NCBI GenBank assembly: GCA_965651595.1
Contig: CBFGTA010000011.1
Location: forward strand, 1 to 35,506
Direction: 5' to 3'
DNA length: 35,506 bases
From: CBFGTA01 sp965651595
Lineage (GTDB): Bacteria; Actinomycetota; Actinomycetes; S36-B12; UBA10799
Made by a program: the position numbers and the translations under genes. The notes beneath the pieces are model-generated. The model saw only the letters and a program-made list of their open reading frames with translations, was not told the origin of the DNA and did no database searches. Position 1 is the first letter of the stretch, and each line of letters starts with the position of its first letter. This document shows positions 29,957-35,506 of the stretch, in pieces.

Positions 29957-30601
29957 ATGCGTCGATCCCCTTCACTGCCCCGCTCGTGGCGGACCCGCGC
30001 CGTCGGTATCGCAGCTGCTGGACTGATGGTTGCTGGAGTCGCCGCTTGTGGCCCCCAGTTGGCGGGCTCGGCCGCGATCGTAGGAGAACAACGCCTCACC
30101 GAAGCGCAACTCGGGGGCAAGACGGACCAAATCTCGCAGCTCGTCGGCATCCCGGCTTCCGCAGCGATCAACCAACTTGCTTTGCAGCGGTGGATCCAGA
30201 GCGAGCTCGCGGTGCAGCTTGGAGAGAAGGAAGGAATCACCGTCAGCGACGGTGAGGTAGACAACTTCATCGCGACGGAAGCCAATAATGCAGGGTCGCT
30301 GGCCCAGCTGATTGCCATCCTCAACGAAAACGGGTACGTCGAAGAAGAGATTCGTGAACTCGCCCGCGTCACTCTCGTGCTCGGCAAAGTGGGTGAAAAA
30401 ATCGCCCCAGAAGCCAACGAAATGGAGCGCAACCTGGCTGTGGCGATCGAACTGGAAAGCCTGGCCGCCGAAGAGGGAGTACAGGTCAATCCTCGCTTCG
30501 GTACCTGGATTCAAGCCACTTTGCAGGTGAGCCCACCCGAGAACACGCTGTCAGTACCTGCTCCGGCCGAGAACCCGTTCGACATCTTCGGCGCCCAGTG
30601 A
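29957..30601 (+). CDS. SurA-N-domain-like lipoprotein
   Basis: 214 residues. Signal peptide with twin Arg near the start (MRRSPSLPRSWRTR), hydrophobic core AVGIAAAGLMVAG and lipobox VAAC (Cys31). The mature protein opens AAIVGEQRLTEAQL, then ...INQLALQRWIQSELAVQLGEKEGITVSDGEVDNFI, the pattern of the chaperone N-domain shared by SurA and PrsA. The parvulin (PPIase) domain that normally follows is missing; only about 100 helical residues and a Pro-rich end remain. A lipoprotein at this place between mfd and mazG recurs in actinobacteria. It may assist folding of exported proteins (inference). GAGAGG before the ATG is the ribosome-binding site. mazG starts 4 bp after its stop. Confidence 0.8.
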   Translation: MRRSPSLPRSWRTRAVGIAAAGLMVAGVAACGPQLAGSAAIVGEQRLTEAQLGGKTDQISQLVGIPASAAINQLALQRWIQSELAVQLGEKEGITVSDGEVDNFIATEANNAGSLAQLIAILNENGYVEEEIRELARVTLVLGKVGEKIAPEANEMERNLAVAIELESLAAEEGVQVNPRFGTWIQATLQVSPPENTLSVPAPAENPFDIFGAQ

Positions 30602-30604
30602 CCA

Positions 30605-31393
30605 GTGAGCTCCCCTCGCCCGACTGATCGAATCGACAAACCATCTGGCCCGATTCCCCAGTCACCTGCCGACCCGAGGGCGACTCAGACCGCCGCGGCT
30701 GGCGATGCAGTGGCCCGCCTGGTGGCGGTGATGGATCGCCTGCGGTCACCCGGGGGTTGCCCGTGGGACGCGGAGCAGACACACACGTCGCTCGTTGGGT
30801 ATGCCGTCGAAGAAACCTACGAACTCGTCGAAGCCATCGAAACGGGGACGGCTGCCGATATTCGCGAAGAGCTCGGAGACGTTCTCCTGCAGGTCGTGTT
30901 CCACAGTCGGATCGCCGAAGAAGGCGACCCAGGTTTCTCTCTGGCTGAAGTTGCGCACGACATTTGCGACAAACTCATCCGCCGACATCCGCACGTGTTC
31001 GACGCAACGCCGCCCGACTCAGGTGCGCATCTCGATCATGAATGGCAACGGCGCAAGGCAATCGAGAAGGGGCGTCGCTCGGCCCTGGACGGAATCCCCT
31101 CCGCGTTGCCAGCCCTCACCTTCATCACGAAAGTCCGCTCCCGTACCCAAGCGGCGGGACTCGACCTGACAGCCCCCGCTGGGCCGACGGCTGACACCGC
31201 CCGCCGTAGCGTCGATGGACTGCTCAGAGAAGTGCCCGCCCACGACGTTCGCGACCCCGACCTGTGGGCGAATATTCTCGGCGAACTGATCGACCGGGCC
31301 GAGCACCTCGGGGTGGATCTCGACGCGGCCTTGCGGGCCCACGCGCGCACACTCGCCGACCGAGTGAGAGACCAAGAGCGATCAGTGACGTAA
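30605..31393 (+). CDS. mazG: Nucleoside triphosphate pyrophosphohydrolase MazG
   Basis: 262 residues. It hydrolyses NTPs/dNTPs to NMP and PPi, clearing damaged or excess nucleotides. Seen: LRSPGGCPWDAEQTHTSLVGYAVEETYELVEAIE, giving the E-E-x-x-E metal motif, then IREELGDVLLQVVFHSRIAEE with the second acidic motif, and IRRHPHVFD. The second MazG-like half is weaker (WQRRKAIEKGRRSALDGIPSALPALTFITKVRSRTQAAG). The first 35 residues are a polar extension without family similarity, so a start further in is possible. The GTG lies 4 nt after the lipoprotein stop and has no strong ribosome-binding site, suggesting reinitiation. Confidence 0.93.
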   Translation: MSSPRPTDRIDKPSGPIPQSPADPRATQTAAAGDAVARLVAVMDRLRSPGGCPWDAEQTHTSLVGYAVEETYELVEAIETGTAADIREELGDVLLQVVFHSRIAEEGDPGFSLAEVAHDICDKLIRRHPHVFDATPPDSGAHLDHEWQRRKAIEKGRRSALDGIPSALPALTFITKVRSRTQAAGLDLTAPAGPTADTARRSVDGLLREVPAHDVRDPDLWANILGELIDRAEHLGVDLDAALRAHARTLADRVRDQERSVT

Positions 31394-31396
31394 CGT
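31391..31396 (+). promoter_or_regulatory. -10 box TAACGT, leaderless start
   Basis: TAACGT starts in the mazG TAA stop codon and ends 6 nt before the GTG at 31403. Confidence 0.55.
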
Positions 31397-31402
31397 AGAC
31401 AG

Positions 31403-32920
31403 GTGTGTTGGACACCGTCGCGGAGAACCGCTATCGGGATCGGTATCGGGTCTGTCGTGGGATTGGCTGCCTGCGCGCGGACTGCACCCCCGATCGTTTC
31501 GCGCGAGTCGGCCACCGAAGTCCTTGACGATCCAGTCCCGACCCGGGCCTGGCACATCTCCTCGCGTCGGCGGGCGGCCGAGAGTGAGCTGGGGATCTAC
31601 CTGGACCAGTACTCAGTGTTGCCCGGTGAGCCGATTGCAGTCCACGTGCAAGGCCAGCCTGACACGGTGACCCTCGAAGCATTCCGCATCGGCCACTACG
31701 ACGGCCTCGGCGGTGCGCGCGTCGTGCGGATCCCGCGGGTGGCTGTTCGGCCGCCGCGGGGAGCCAGTGCGGTCGATGCCGCGAATGGCGAGGTGCGGGC
31801 GAGTTGGCCGCGAGTTGCGGAAGTCGACACGACCGGATGGCAACCCGGACTGTACCTGATTCACGCCCGAAGCGGCCCGCTGCGGACCGACACCGCCCTC
31901 GTTGTTCGGTCTCCTCAGACCGAGGCGACCGTGGCCGTGGTGGCCTCGACGGCCACCTGGCAGGCCTACAACCAGTGGGGCGGCTACTCCGTCTACCACG
32001 GTCCGCGAGGCACTTTCGCGGACCGTGGTTTCATCATGAACTCCGAACGGCCCTATGACAACCGAGGGATCGGCAAGGTTCACGCCTTCGACATTCCTCT
32101 GGCGCGAGTGGCAGACGCCTCCGATGTTGAGATCTCCTGGATGAGCAATCTCGACATCACGACCGACCCAAGTTTGGTCGACGGGCTACGGGCTGCCGTG
32201 TCTGCCGGTCACGACGAATACTGGACGGTTCCCTACCACAACGCCATGCGCTCTTTGCGCGATGCCGGTGGCAACTTGCTGTTCATGGGCGCCAATGGCT
32301 GCTACTGGCGGGTGCGCGCCGAACCGACCGACGACACTGCCGCCGGACGAATCGTGTGCTACAAGTCTGCGAGTCTCGACCCGGTCAAGAACTCGCCGTC
32401 GACGACAGCCCGGTGGCGGGACTCACCGGACGCCGACCCGGAGATTTCGCTGATCGGGCAGTACTACGACGCCTATCCGACCGCTGGAGACCTGCAGGTT
32501 CGCGACCCCGGCTTCTTCTTATTCGCTGGCACCGGCGTGCGAGAAGGTACCCGAGTGCCAGGCCTCATCGGCCCAGAAACCGATCGCGTTTACCCCATTG
32601 CGGCTAGTCCGAAGACGGTGGAAGTCCCAGCCCTGAGTGAGACGAGTTGCCGCGGAAGCCGGACCTGGTCGACCATGTCCTACTACACCCATGAGTCTGG
32701 TGGCGGCGTGTGGGCGACGGGAACCATGTCGTGGACACGGGCCATGCCCCGACCGTCGCGGCCCCCGGGCCTGACCCAGGCGAGCGAAGACTTCGTCGTG
32801 CAGGTGACCCACAATGCGTTGAAAGAAGCCGCGAAAGGCCCCATGGGTGAGCGGCACAGGACTCGCGACGACCTGAGCGGCTTGGGGCTGCCCGCCCACA
32901 ACACGACCGGCTCCGCCTAG
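31403..32920 (+). CDS. Exported lipoprotein with N,N-dimethylformamidase beta-subunit-like domain
   Basis: 505 residues. The leader has an Arg pair (SRRTAIG, 7-8) before the hydrophobic segment and a lipobox LAAC (21-24), suggesting a Tat-exported lipoprotein. Residues about 55-170 form a beta-sandwich-like part (LDQYSVLPGEPIAVHVQG...TLEAFRIGHYDG). The C-terminal two thirds match the large subunit of dimethylformamidase: ASTATWQAYNQWGGYSVY, then SERPYDN, then EISWMSNLDITTDPSLV, SAGHDEYWT, GGNLLFMGANGCYWRVR, and RIVCYKSASLDPV. DMFase itself is a cytosolic two-subunit iron amidase; here a lipid-anchored, single-chain form stands alone with no small subunit nearby. Substrate and activity are unknown. 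It separates mazG from eno and has its own leaderless promoter. Confidence 0.82.
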   Translation: MCWTPSRRTAIGIGIGSVVGLAACARTAPPIVSRESATEVLDDPVPTRAWHISSRRRAAESELGIYLDQYSVLPGEPIAVHVQGQPDTVTLEAFRIGHYDGLGGARVVRIPRVAVRPPRGASAVDAANGEVRASWPRVAEVDTTGWQPGLYLIHARSGPLRTDTALVVRSPQTEATVAVVASTATWQAYNQWGGYSVYHGPRGTFADRGFIMNSERPYDNRGIGKVHAFDIPLARVADASDVEISWMSNLDITTDPSLVDGLRAAVSAGHDEYWTVPYHNAMRSLRDAGGNLLFMGANGCYWRVRAEPTDDTAAGRIVCYKSASLDPVKNSPSTTARWRDSPDADPEISLIGQYYDAYPTAGDLQVRDPGFFLFAGTGVREGTRVPGLIGPETDRVYPIAASPKTVEVPALSETSCRGSRTWSTMSYYTHESGGGVWATGTMSWTRAMPRPSRPPGLTQASEDFVVQVTHNALKEAAKGPMGERHRTRDDLSGLGLPAHNTTGSA

Positions 32921-32987
32921 GCGTTTGGAGCCCGATGGAATGGCGAGCGGGTCCGGGTAGCGCCGGTGGGTTGCGGCGGTCGTCGAC

Positions 32988-32993
32988 TAGGGT
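32988..32993 (+). promoter_or_regulatory. Possible -10 box TAGGGT of eno
   Basis: TAGGGT would give a leader of about 60 nt ending in a Shine-Dalgarno GAAAGG. No good -35 is seen at the usual distance. Confidence 0.4.
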
Positions 32994-33058
32994 GGGGCAG
33001 GCAGGCTGATCCCCTCGGAACAGTCGCCGGTTCGATCTCATCGACAGAAAGGTTCGCT

Positions 33059-34348
33059 GTGGCTTCTATTGACGTGGTGATTGCCCGGGAAATTCTGGAT
33101 TCGCGGGGAAACCCGACTGTCGAGGTTGAGATTGCTCTCGACGACGGTACGGTCAGTCGCGCCGCTGTTCCGAGCGGGGCGTCTACCGGCGCCCACGAGG
33201 CCGTTGAGTTGCGTGACGGAACGGATCGCTACGACGGAAAAGGCGTGGAAGACGCTTGTATCGCTGTCGAAGATGCGATTGCGCCCGAGATCATCGGACT
33301 CGATGCCTCCGACCAACGCCTCATCGACCAGGCCATGATCGCTCTGGACGGAACCACGAACAAGTCTCGGCTCGGCGCCAACGCCATTCTGGGAGTGTCG
33401 CTGGCGGTGGCAAAGGCTGCCGCAGAGTCGGCTGGGTTGCCACTGTTTCGCTATGTCGGTGGGCCACACGCACACCTGTTGCCTGTTCCGATGATGAACA
33501 TTCTCAACGGCGGAGCCCACGCTGACACCGATGTCGACATTCAAGAATTCATGATTGCCCCAGTCGGCGCGGCTACCTTTTCTGAGGCTGTGCAGTGGGG
33601 TGCGGAGGTCTACCACGCGCTCAAAGCAGTCCTCAAGTCTGAGGGCCTGAGCACCGGCCTCGGGGATGAAGGGGGATTCGCACCCGACCTTGCCAGCAAC
33701 CGGGCGGCTCTCGAACTGATCGAGAAGGCCGTCGACAAGACGGGCCTCGGATTCGGCGACGACATCGCGGTTGCCCTCGACGTGGCAGCAACTGAGTTCT
33801 ATCGCGACGGGGCGTACGAGTTTGAGGGAAAGCAGCTGACCGCTGAGGCGTTGACGGCGTACTACCAGGGTCTGATCGCCGACTTCCCGTTGGTTTCGAT
33901 CGAGGATCCGCTCGGTGAGGATGATTGGCAAGGCTGGGAGCACATCACTGCCGAACTCGGCCGAGACGTCCAACTCGTTGGGGATGACCTCTTCGTCACC
34001 AACCCGGCTCGCCTCGCCGAGGGCATCCGGAGGGGGGCTGCAAACTCTTTGCTCGTCAAGGTCAACCAGATCGGTACGTTGAGCGAGACGCTTGAAGCAG
34101 TTGCTCTCGCGAGTCGAAACGGCTACTCGTCCATGATGAGTCATCGGTCTGGCGAGACCGAAGACACGACAATTGCCGACTTGGCCGTGGCCACTAATTG
34201 TGGCCAGATCAAGACAGGGGCTCCGGCTCGCAGCGAGCGGGTTGCGAAGTACAACCAGTTGCTGCGCATTGAGGAAGAACTCGACGACGCTGCCCGTTAT
34301 GCAGGTGCCAGCGCCTTTGGGCGGTTCAATCCGCCAGCCAGCGTCTGA
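33059..34348 (+). CDS. eno: Enolase
   Basis: 429-residue glycolytic enzyme interconverting 2-phosphoglycerate and phosphoenolpyruvate. Seen: IAREILDSRGNPTVEVE at the N-terminus, AAVPSGASTGAHEAVELRD (substrate loop), MMNILNGGAHADTDVDIQEFM, the catalytic Glu in GLGDEGGFAPDL, metal residues in ALDVAATEFY and SIEDPLGEDDW, the signature LLVKVNQIGTLSET with the catalytic Lys, and SHRSGETEDTTIADLAV. The GTG at 33059 is preceded by GAAAGG with a 6-nt gap and directly precedes conserved sequence; longer in-frame starts are not supported. The order mazG ... eno-ftsB-DUF501-ppx is conserved in actinobacteria. Confidence 0.97.
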   Translation: MASIDVVIAREILDSRGNPTVEVEIALDDGTVSRAAVPSGASTGAHEAVELRDGTDRYDGKGVEDACIAVEDAIAPEIIGLDASDQRLIDQAMIALDGTTNKSRLGANAILGVSLAVAKAAAESAGLPLFRYVGGPHAHLLPVPMMNILNGGAHADTDVDIQEFMIAPVGAATFSEAVQWGAEVYHALKAVLKSEGLSTGLGDEGGFAPDLASNRAALELIEKAVDKTGLGFGDDIAVALDVAATEFYRDGAYEFEGKQLTAEALTAYYQGLIADFPLVSIEDPLGEDDWQGWEHITAELGRDVQLVGDDLFVTNPARLAEGIRRGAANSLLVKVNQIGTLSETLEAVALASRNGYSSMMSHRSGETEDTTIADLAVATNCGQIKTGAPARSERVAKYNQLLRIEEELDDAARYAGASAFGRFNPPASV

Positions 34349-34355
34349 TCTGGGC

Positions 34356-34361
34356 CACACT
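34356..34361 (+). promoter_or_regulatory. -10 box CACACT of the FtsB-like gene, leaderless start
   Basis: CACACT ends 6 nt before the ATG at 34368. The first base deviates from TANNNT. Confidence 0.4.
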
Positions 34362-34367
34362 AGGGCC

Positions 34368-34826
34368 ATGCCATCGACGAGTCCGCGCCGCGAACGAGGC
34401 GCTCGCAAGGATTTCGTCAGTAGTCGGGGCGCATTGCTGCTGCTCGTCGGCATCACCGCGGTCGTGCTGTTGGCGCTGCCGTTGCGCGAACTCGTCCGTC
34501 AAGTGGGAGAGATCAACGGGGCAGATCAGCAGCGAGCTGAAACCCAAGCTCGCGTCGATGATCTCCAAGCCAGAATCGACCGCTGGGAAGATCCGTCGTA
34601 CTTGCAGCAGCAAGCGCGTGAACGCCTGCGGTATGTGTTGCCCGGCGAAGTGATGTATCAGGTGGTGGGAGACCGGCCCGCGGAGAGCCAGTTGCGTCAG
34701 CAGGCCCCTCAGCTCGAGGCGCCTTCCGGGTCGTGGTACGAGCGCCTCTGGTCGAGTGTGCAGGCCGCCGACCGTCCAACGTCTAACGGTTCGACGACTG
34801 TCATATCGCGCTCCGATGACGATTAG
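34368..34826 (+). CDS. FtsB/DivIC-type cell division protein
   Basis: 152-residue bitopic membrane protein of the septum-formation initiator family. A basic cytoplasmic N-terminus (SPRRERGARKD) precedes one transmembrane helix (about 21-39, GALLLLVGITAVVLLALPL). An extracytoplasmic coiled coil follows (about 41-73, with heptad-like AETQARVDDLQARIDRW), then the family motif D-P-S-Y-L-x-x-Q-A-R-E-R-L-R-Y-V-L-P-G-E (75-94). The rest is a polar tail. FtsB-like proteins join FtsL and FtsQ and activate septal peptidoglycan synthesis. Position directly after eno is conserved (Rv1024). The gene overlaps the DUF501 gene by 11 nt. Confidence 0.9.
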   Translation: MPSTSPRRERGARKDFVSSRGALLLLVGITAVVLLALPLRELVRQVGEINGADQQRAETQARVDDLQARIDRWEDPSYLQQQARERLRYVLPGEVMYQVVGDRPAESQLRQQAPQLEAPSGSWYERLWSSVQAADRPTSNGSTTVISRSDDD

Positions 34827-35406
34827 CGCGGCCGACGAGCAGGCACTCACGGCCAGCCTGGGTCGCCTTCCCCGGGGGGCCTTGGCAGTCTGCGTGCGGT
34901 GCCCCAACGGCTGGCCTGCAGTGGTGGAGACCGCGCCCCGACTGCCCGACGGGACGCCCTTCCCCACGTTGTGGTACCTCAGTTGCCGGGCCACCAACGC
35001 GGCCGTGTCGACCTTGGAATCTGAAGGCTTGATGAAGCAGTTCGAGCAGCGATTGGGTGTCGACCCGGTTGCCCGTGATCAGTACGAACGCGCGCACATT
35101 CACTACTTGGCAGCTAGGAACGCCATCGAAACGGTCGGCGAGATCGCCGGGTTTTCTGCTGGCGGAATGCCCGAGCGAGTCAAGTGCTTGCACGCACTGG
35201 TGGCACACGCGCTAGCGGCCGGCCGGGGAGTGAACCCGGTCGGTGATTGGGCCGTCGCGGAGTTGGCTGCCCGCGGTCAGTGGCCCCATGCTGGTCCGTG
35301 TGTGCCCGATGCGCCTGAGGCCCAGGCCGGTGGAGGCCCCAAGTCTGCCCGCAGCGCTGCCCGCAGTGCGGGAACGCCTGCTGGTAGTGGCGAGGAGCCA
35401 CGGTGA
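34816..35406 (+). CDS. DUF501 domain protein
   Basis: 196 residues, conserved in actinobacteria between the FtsB-like gene and ppx (Rv1025 position). Typical stretches: RLPRGALAVCVRCPNGWPAVVETAPRLPDGTPFPTLWYLSC, then YLAARNAIE, then SAGGMPERVKCLHALVAHALAAGRGVNPVGD. Cysteine and His positions (CVRCPNG, LSC, KCLHALVAH) could bind a metal, but this is not established. No membrane helix is seen, so it is probably cytosolic. The last 40 residues are Ala/Ser/Gly-rich and disordered-looking. Function unknown. The ATG lies inside the 3' end of the FtsB-like gene and the stop overlaps ppx (GTGA), so the three are translationally coupled. Confidence 0.92.
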   Translation: MTISAADEQALTASLGRLPRGALAVCVRCPNGWPAVVETAPRLPDGTPFPTLWYLSCRATNAAVSTLESEGLMKQFEQRLGVDPVARDQYERAHIHYLAARNAIETVGEIAGFSAGGMPERVKCLHALVAHALAAGRGVNPVGDWAVAELAARGQWPHAGPCVPDAPEAQAGGGPKSARSAARSAGTPAGSGEEPR

Positions 35407-35506
35407 CAGTTGTCGCTGCCGTTGATTGCGGCACGAACTCCATTCGATTGTTGATTGCCGACGTGGAGAACGGGCGGCTACTCGATCGGGAACGCGTCAT
35501 GCGGAT
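35403..35506 (+). CDS. ppx: Exopolyphosphatase/guanosine pentaphosphate phosphatase, N-terminal fragment
   Basis: Only the first 34 codons are in the window; the gene runs off the right edge. VAAVDCGTNSIRLLIADVENGRLLDRERVMR is the start of the Ppx/GppA ASKHA-fold domain (phosphate-1 loop D-C-G-T-N-S). The GTG start overlaps the DUF501 stop as GTGA. Members degrade polyphosphate or pppGpp; the fragment is too short to say which. The DUF501-ppx order matches Rv1025-Rv1026. Confidence 0.9.
   Translation, partial: MTVVAAVDCGTNSIRLLIADVENGRLLDRERVMR

Noticed and set aside
33038..34456. 472-codon minus-strand frame opposite eno
   Set aside because: Covers enolase almost exactly; no protein motif; shadow of biased codon use.

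Overview
The window is chromosomal DNA of a high-GC Gram-positive bacterium. The gene order from 11.6 kb to the right edge (pmt <- / -> rsmI-metG-tatD-rsmA-ispE ... tRNA-Gln-glmU-prs-rplY-pth ... mfd-lipoprotein-mazG ... eno-ftsB-DUF501-ppx) is the well-known actinobacterial core block, close to Rv1002c-Rv1026 of Mycobacterium tuberculosis. I therefore place it in Actinomycetota, probably class Actinomycetia. I cannot resolve genus. No insertion sequence, prophage, CRISPR array or rRNA was seen.

Left part (1-11.6 kb) is more accessory. It holds the 3' end of a secreted fibronectin-III protein, a candidate 53-residue lipoprotein, and a compact leftward operon (SDR oxidoreductase, DCC-family thiol protein, lgt). 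Further right are a VOC-fold protein, an unrecognised protein with a nucleotidyltransferase-like motif, and a leftward ABC exporter. The last stretch has a second nucleotidyltransferase-like protein, an SDR, two similar small lipoproteins in tandem, and a membrane protein with an apparently VOC-like cytoplasmic half.

Middle part (11.6-21.5 kb) carries protein O-mannosyltransferase divergent from rsmI, then metG-tatD-rsmA joined by GTGA overlaps, then ispE. No rpfB lies between tatD and rsmA. Next is a leftward set: acyl-CoA desaturase, a TetR regulator and uracil-DNA glycosylase. A conspicuous inverted repeat sits on the desaturase promoter and is the best regulatory site in the window.

Right part (21.4-35.5 kb) is housekeeping: tRNA-Gln(UUG), glmU (UDP-GlcNAc), prs (PRPP), rplY and pth (translation), a CysQ-type phosphatase, mfd (transcription-coupled repair), a SurA-N-like lipoprotein, mazG, an exported dimethylformamidase-beta-like lipoprotein, eno, a FtsB/DivIC-like division protein, DUF501 and the start of ppx.

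The most striking genome-wide signal is promoter architecture. Twelve genes have a TANNNT -10 box ending exactly 6 nt before the chosen start codon, and several more have near matches, which implies widespread leaderless mRNAs. Genes with Shine-Dalgarno leaders (eno, rplY, the VOC and SDR genes, the second lipoprotein) stand apart. I found no complete novel defence or mobile system. The best leads are the desaturase operator, the orphan nucleotidyltransferase-like protein, the membrane-VOC-like fusion and the lipoprotein pair.
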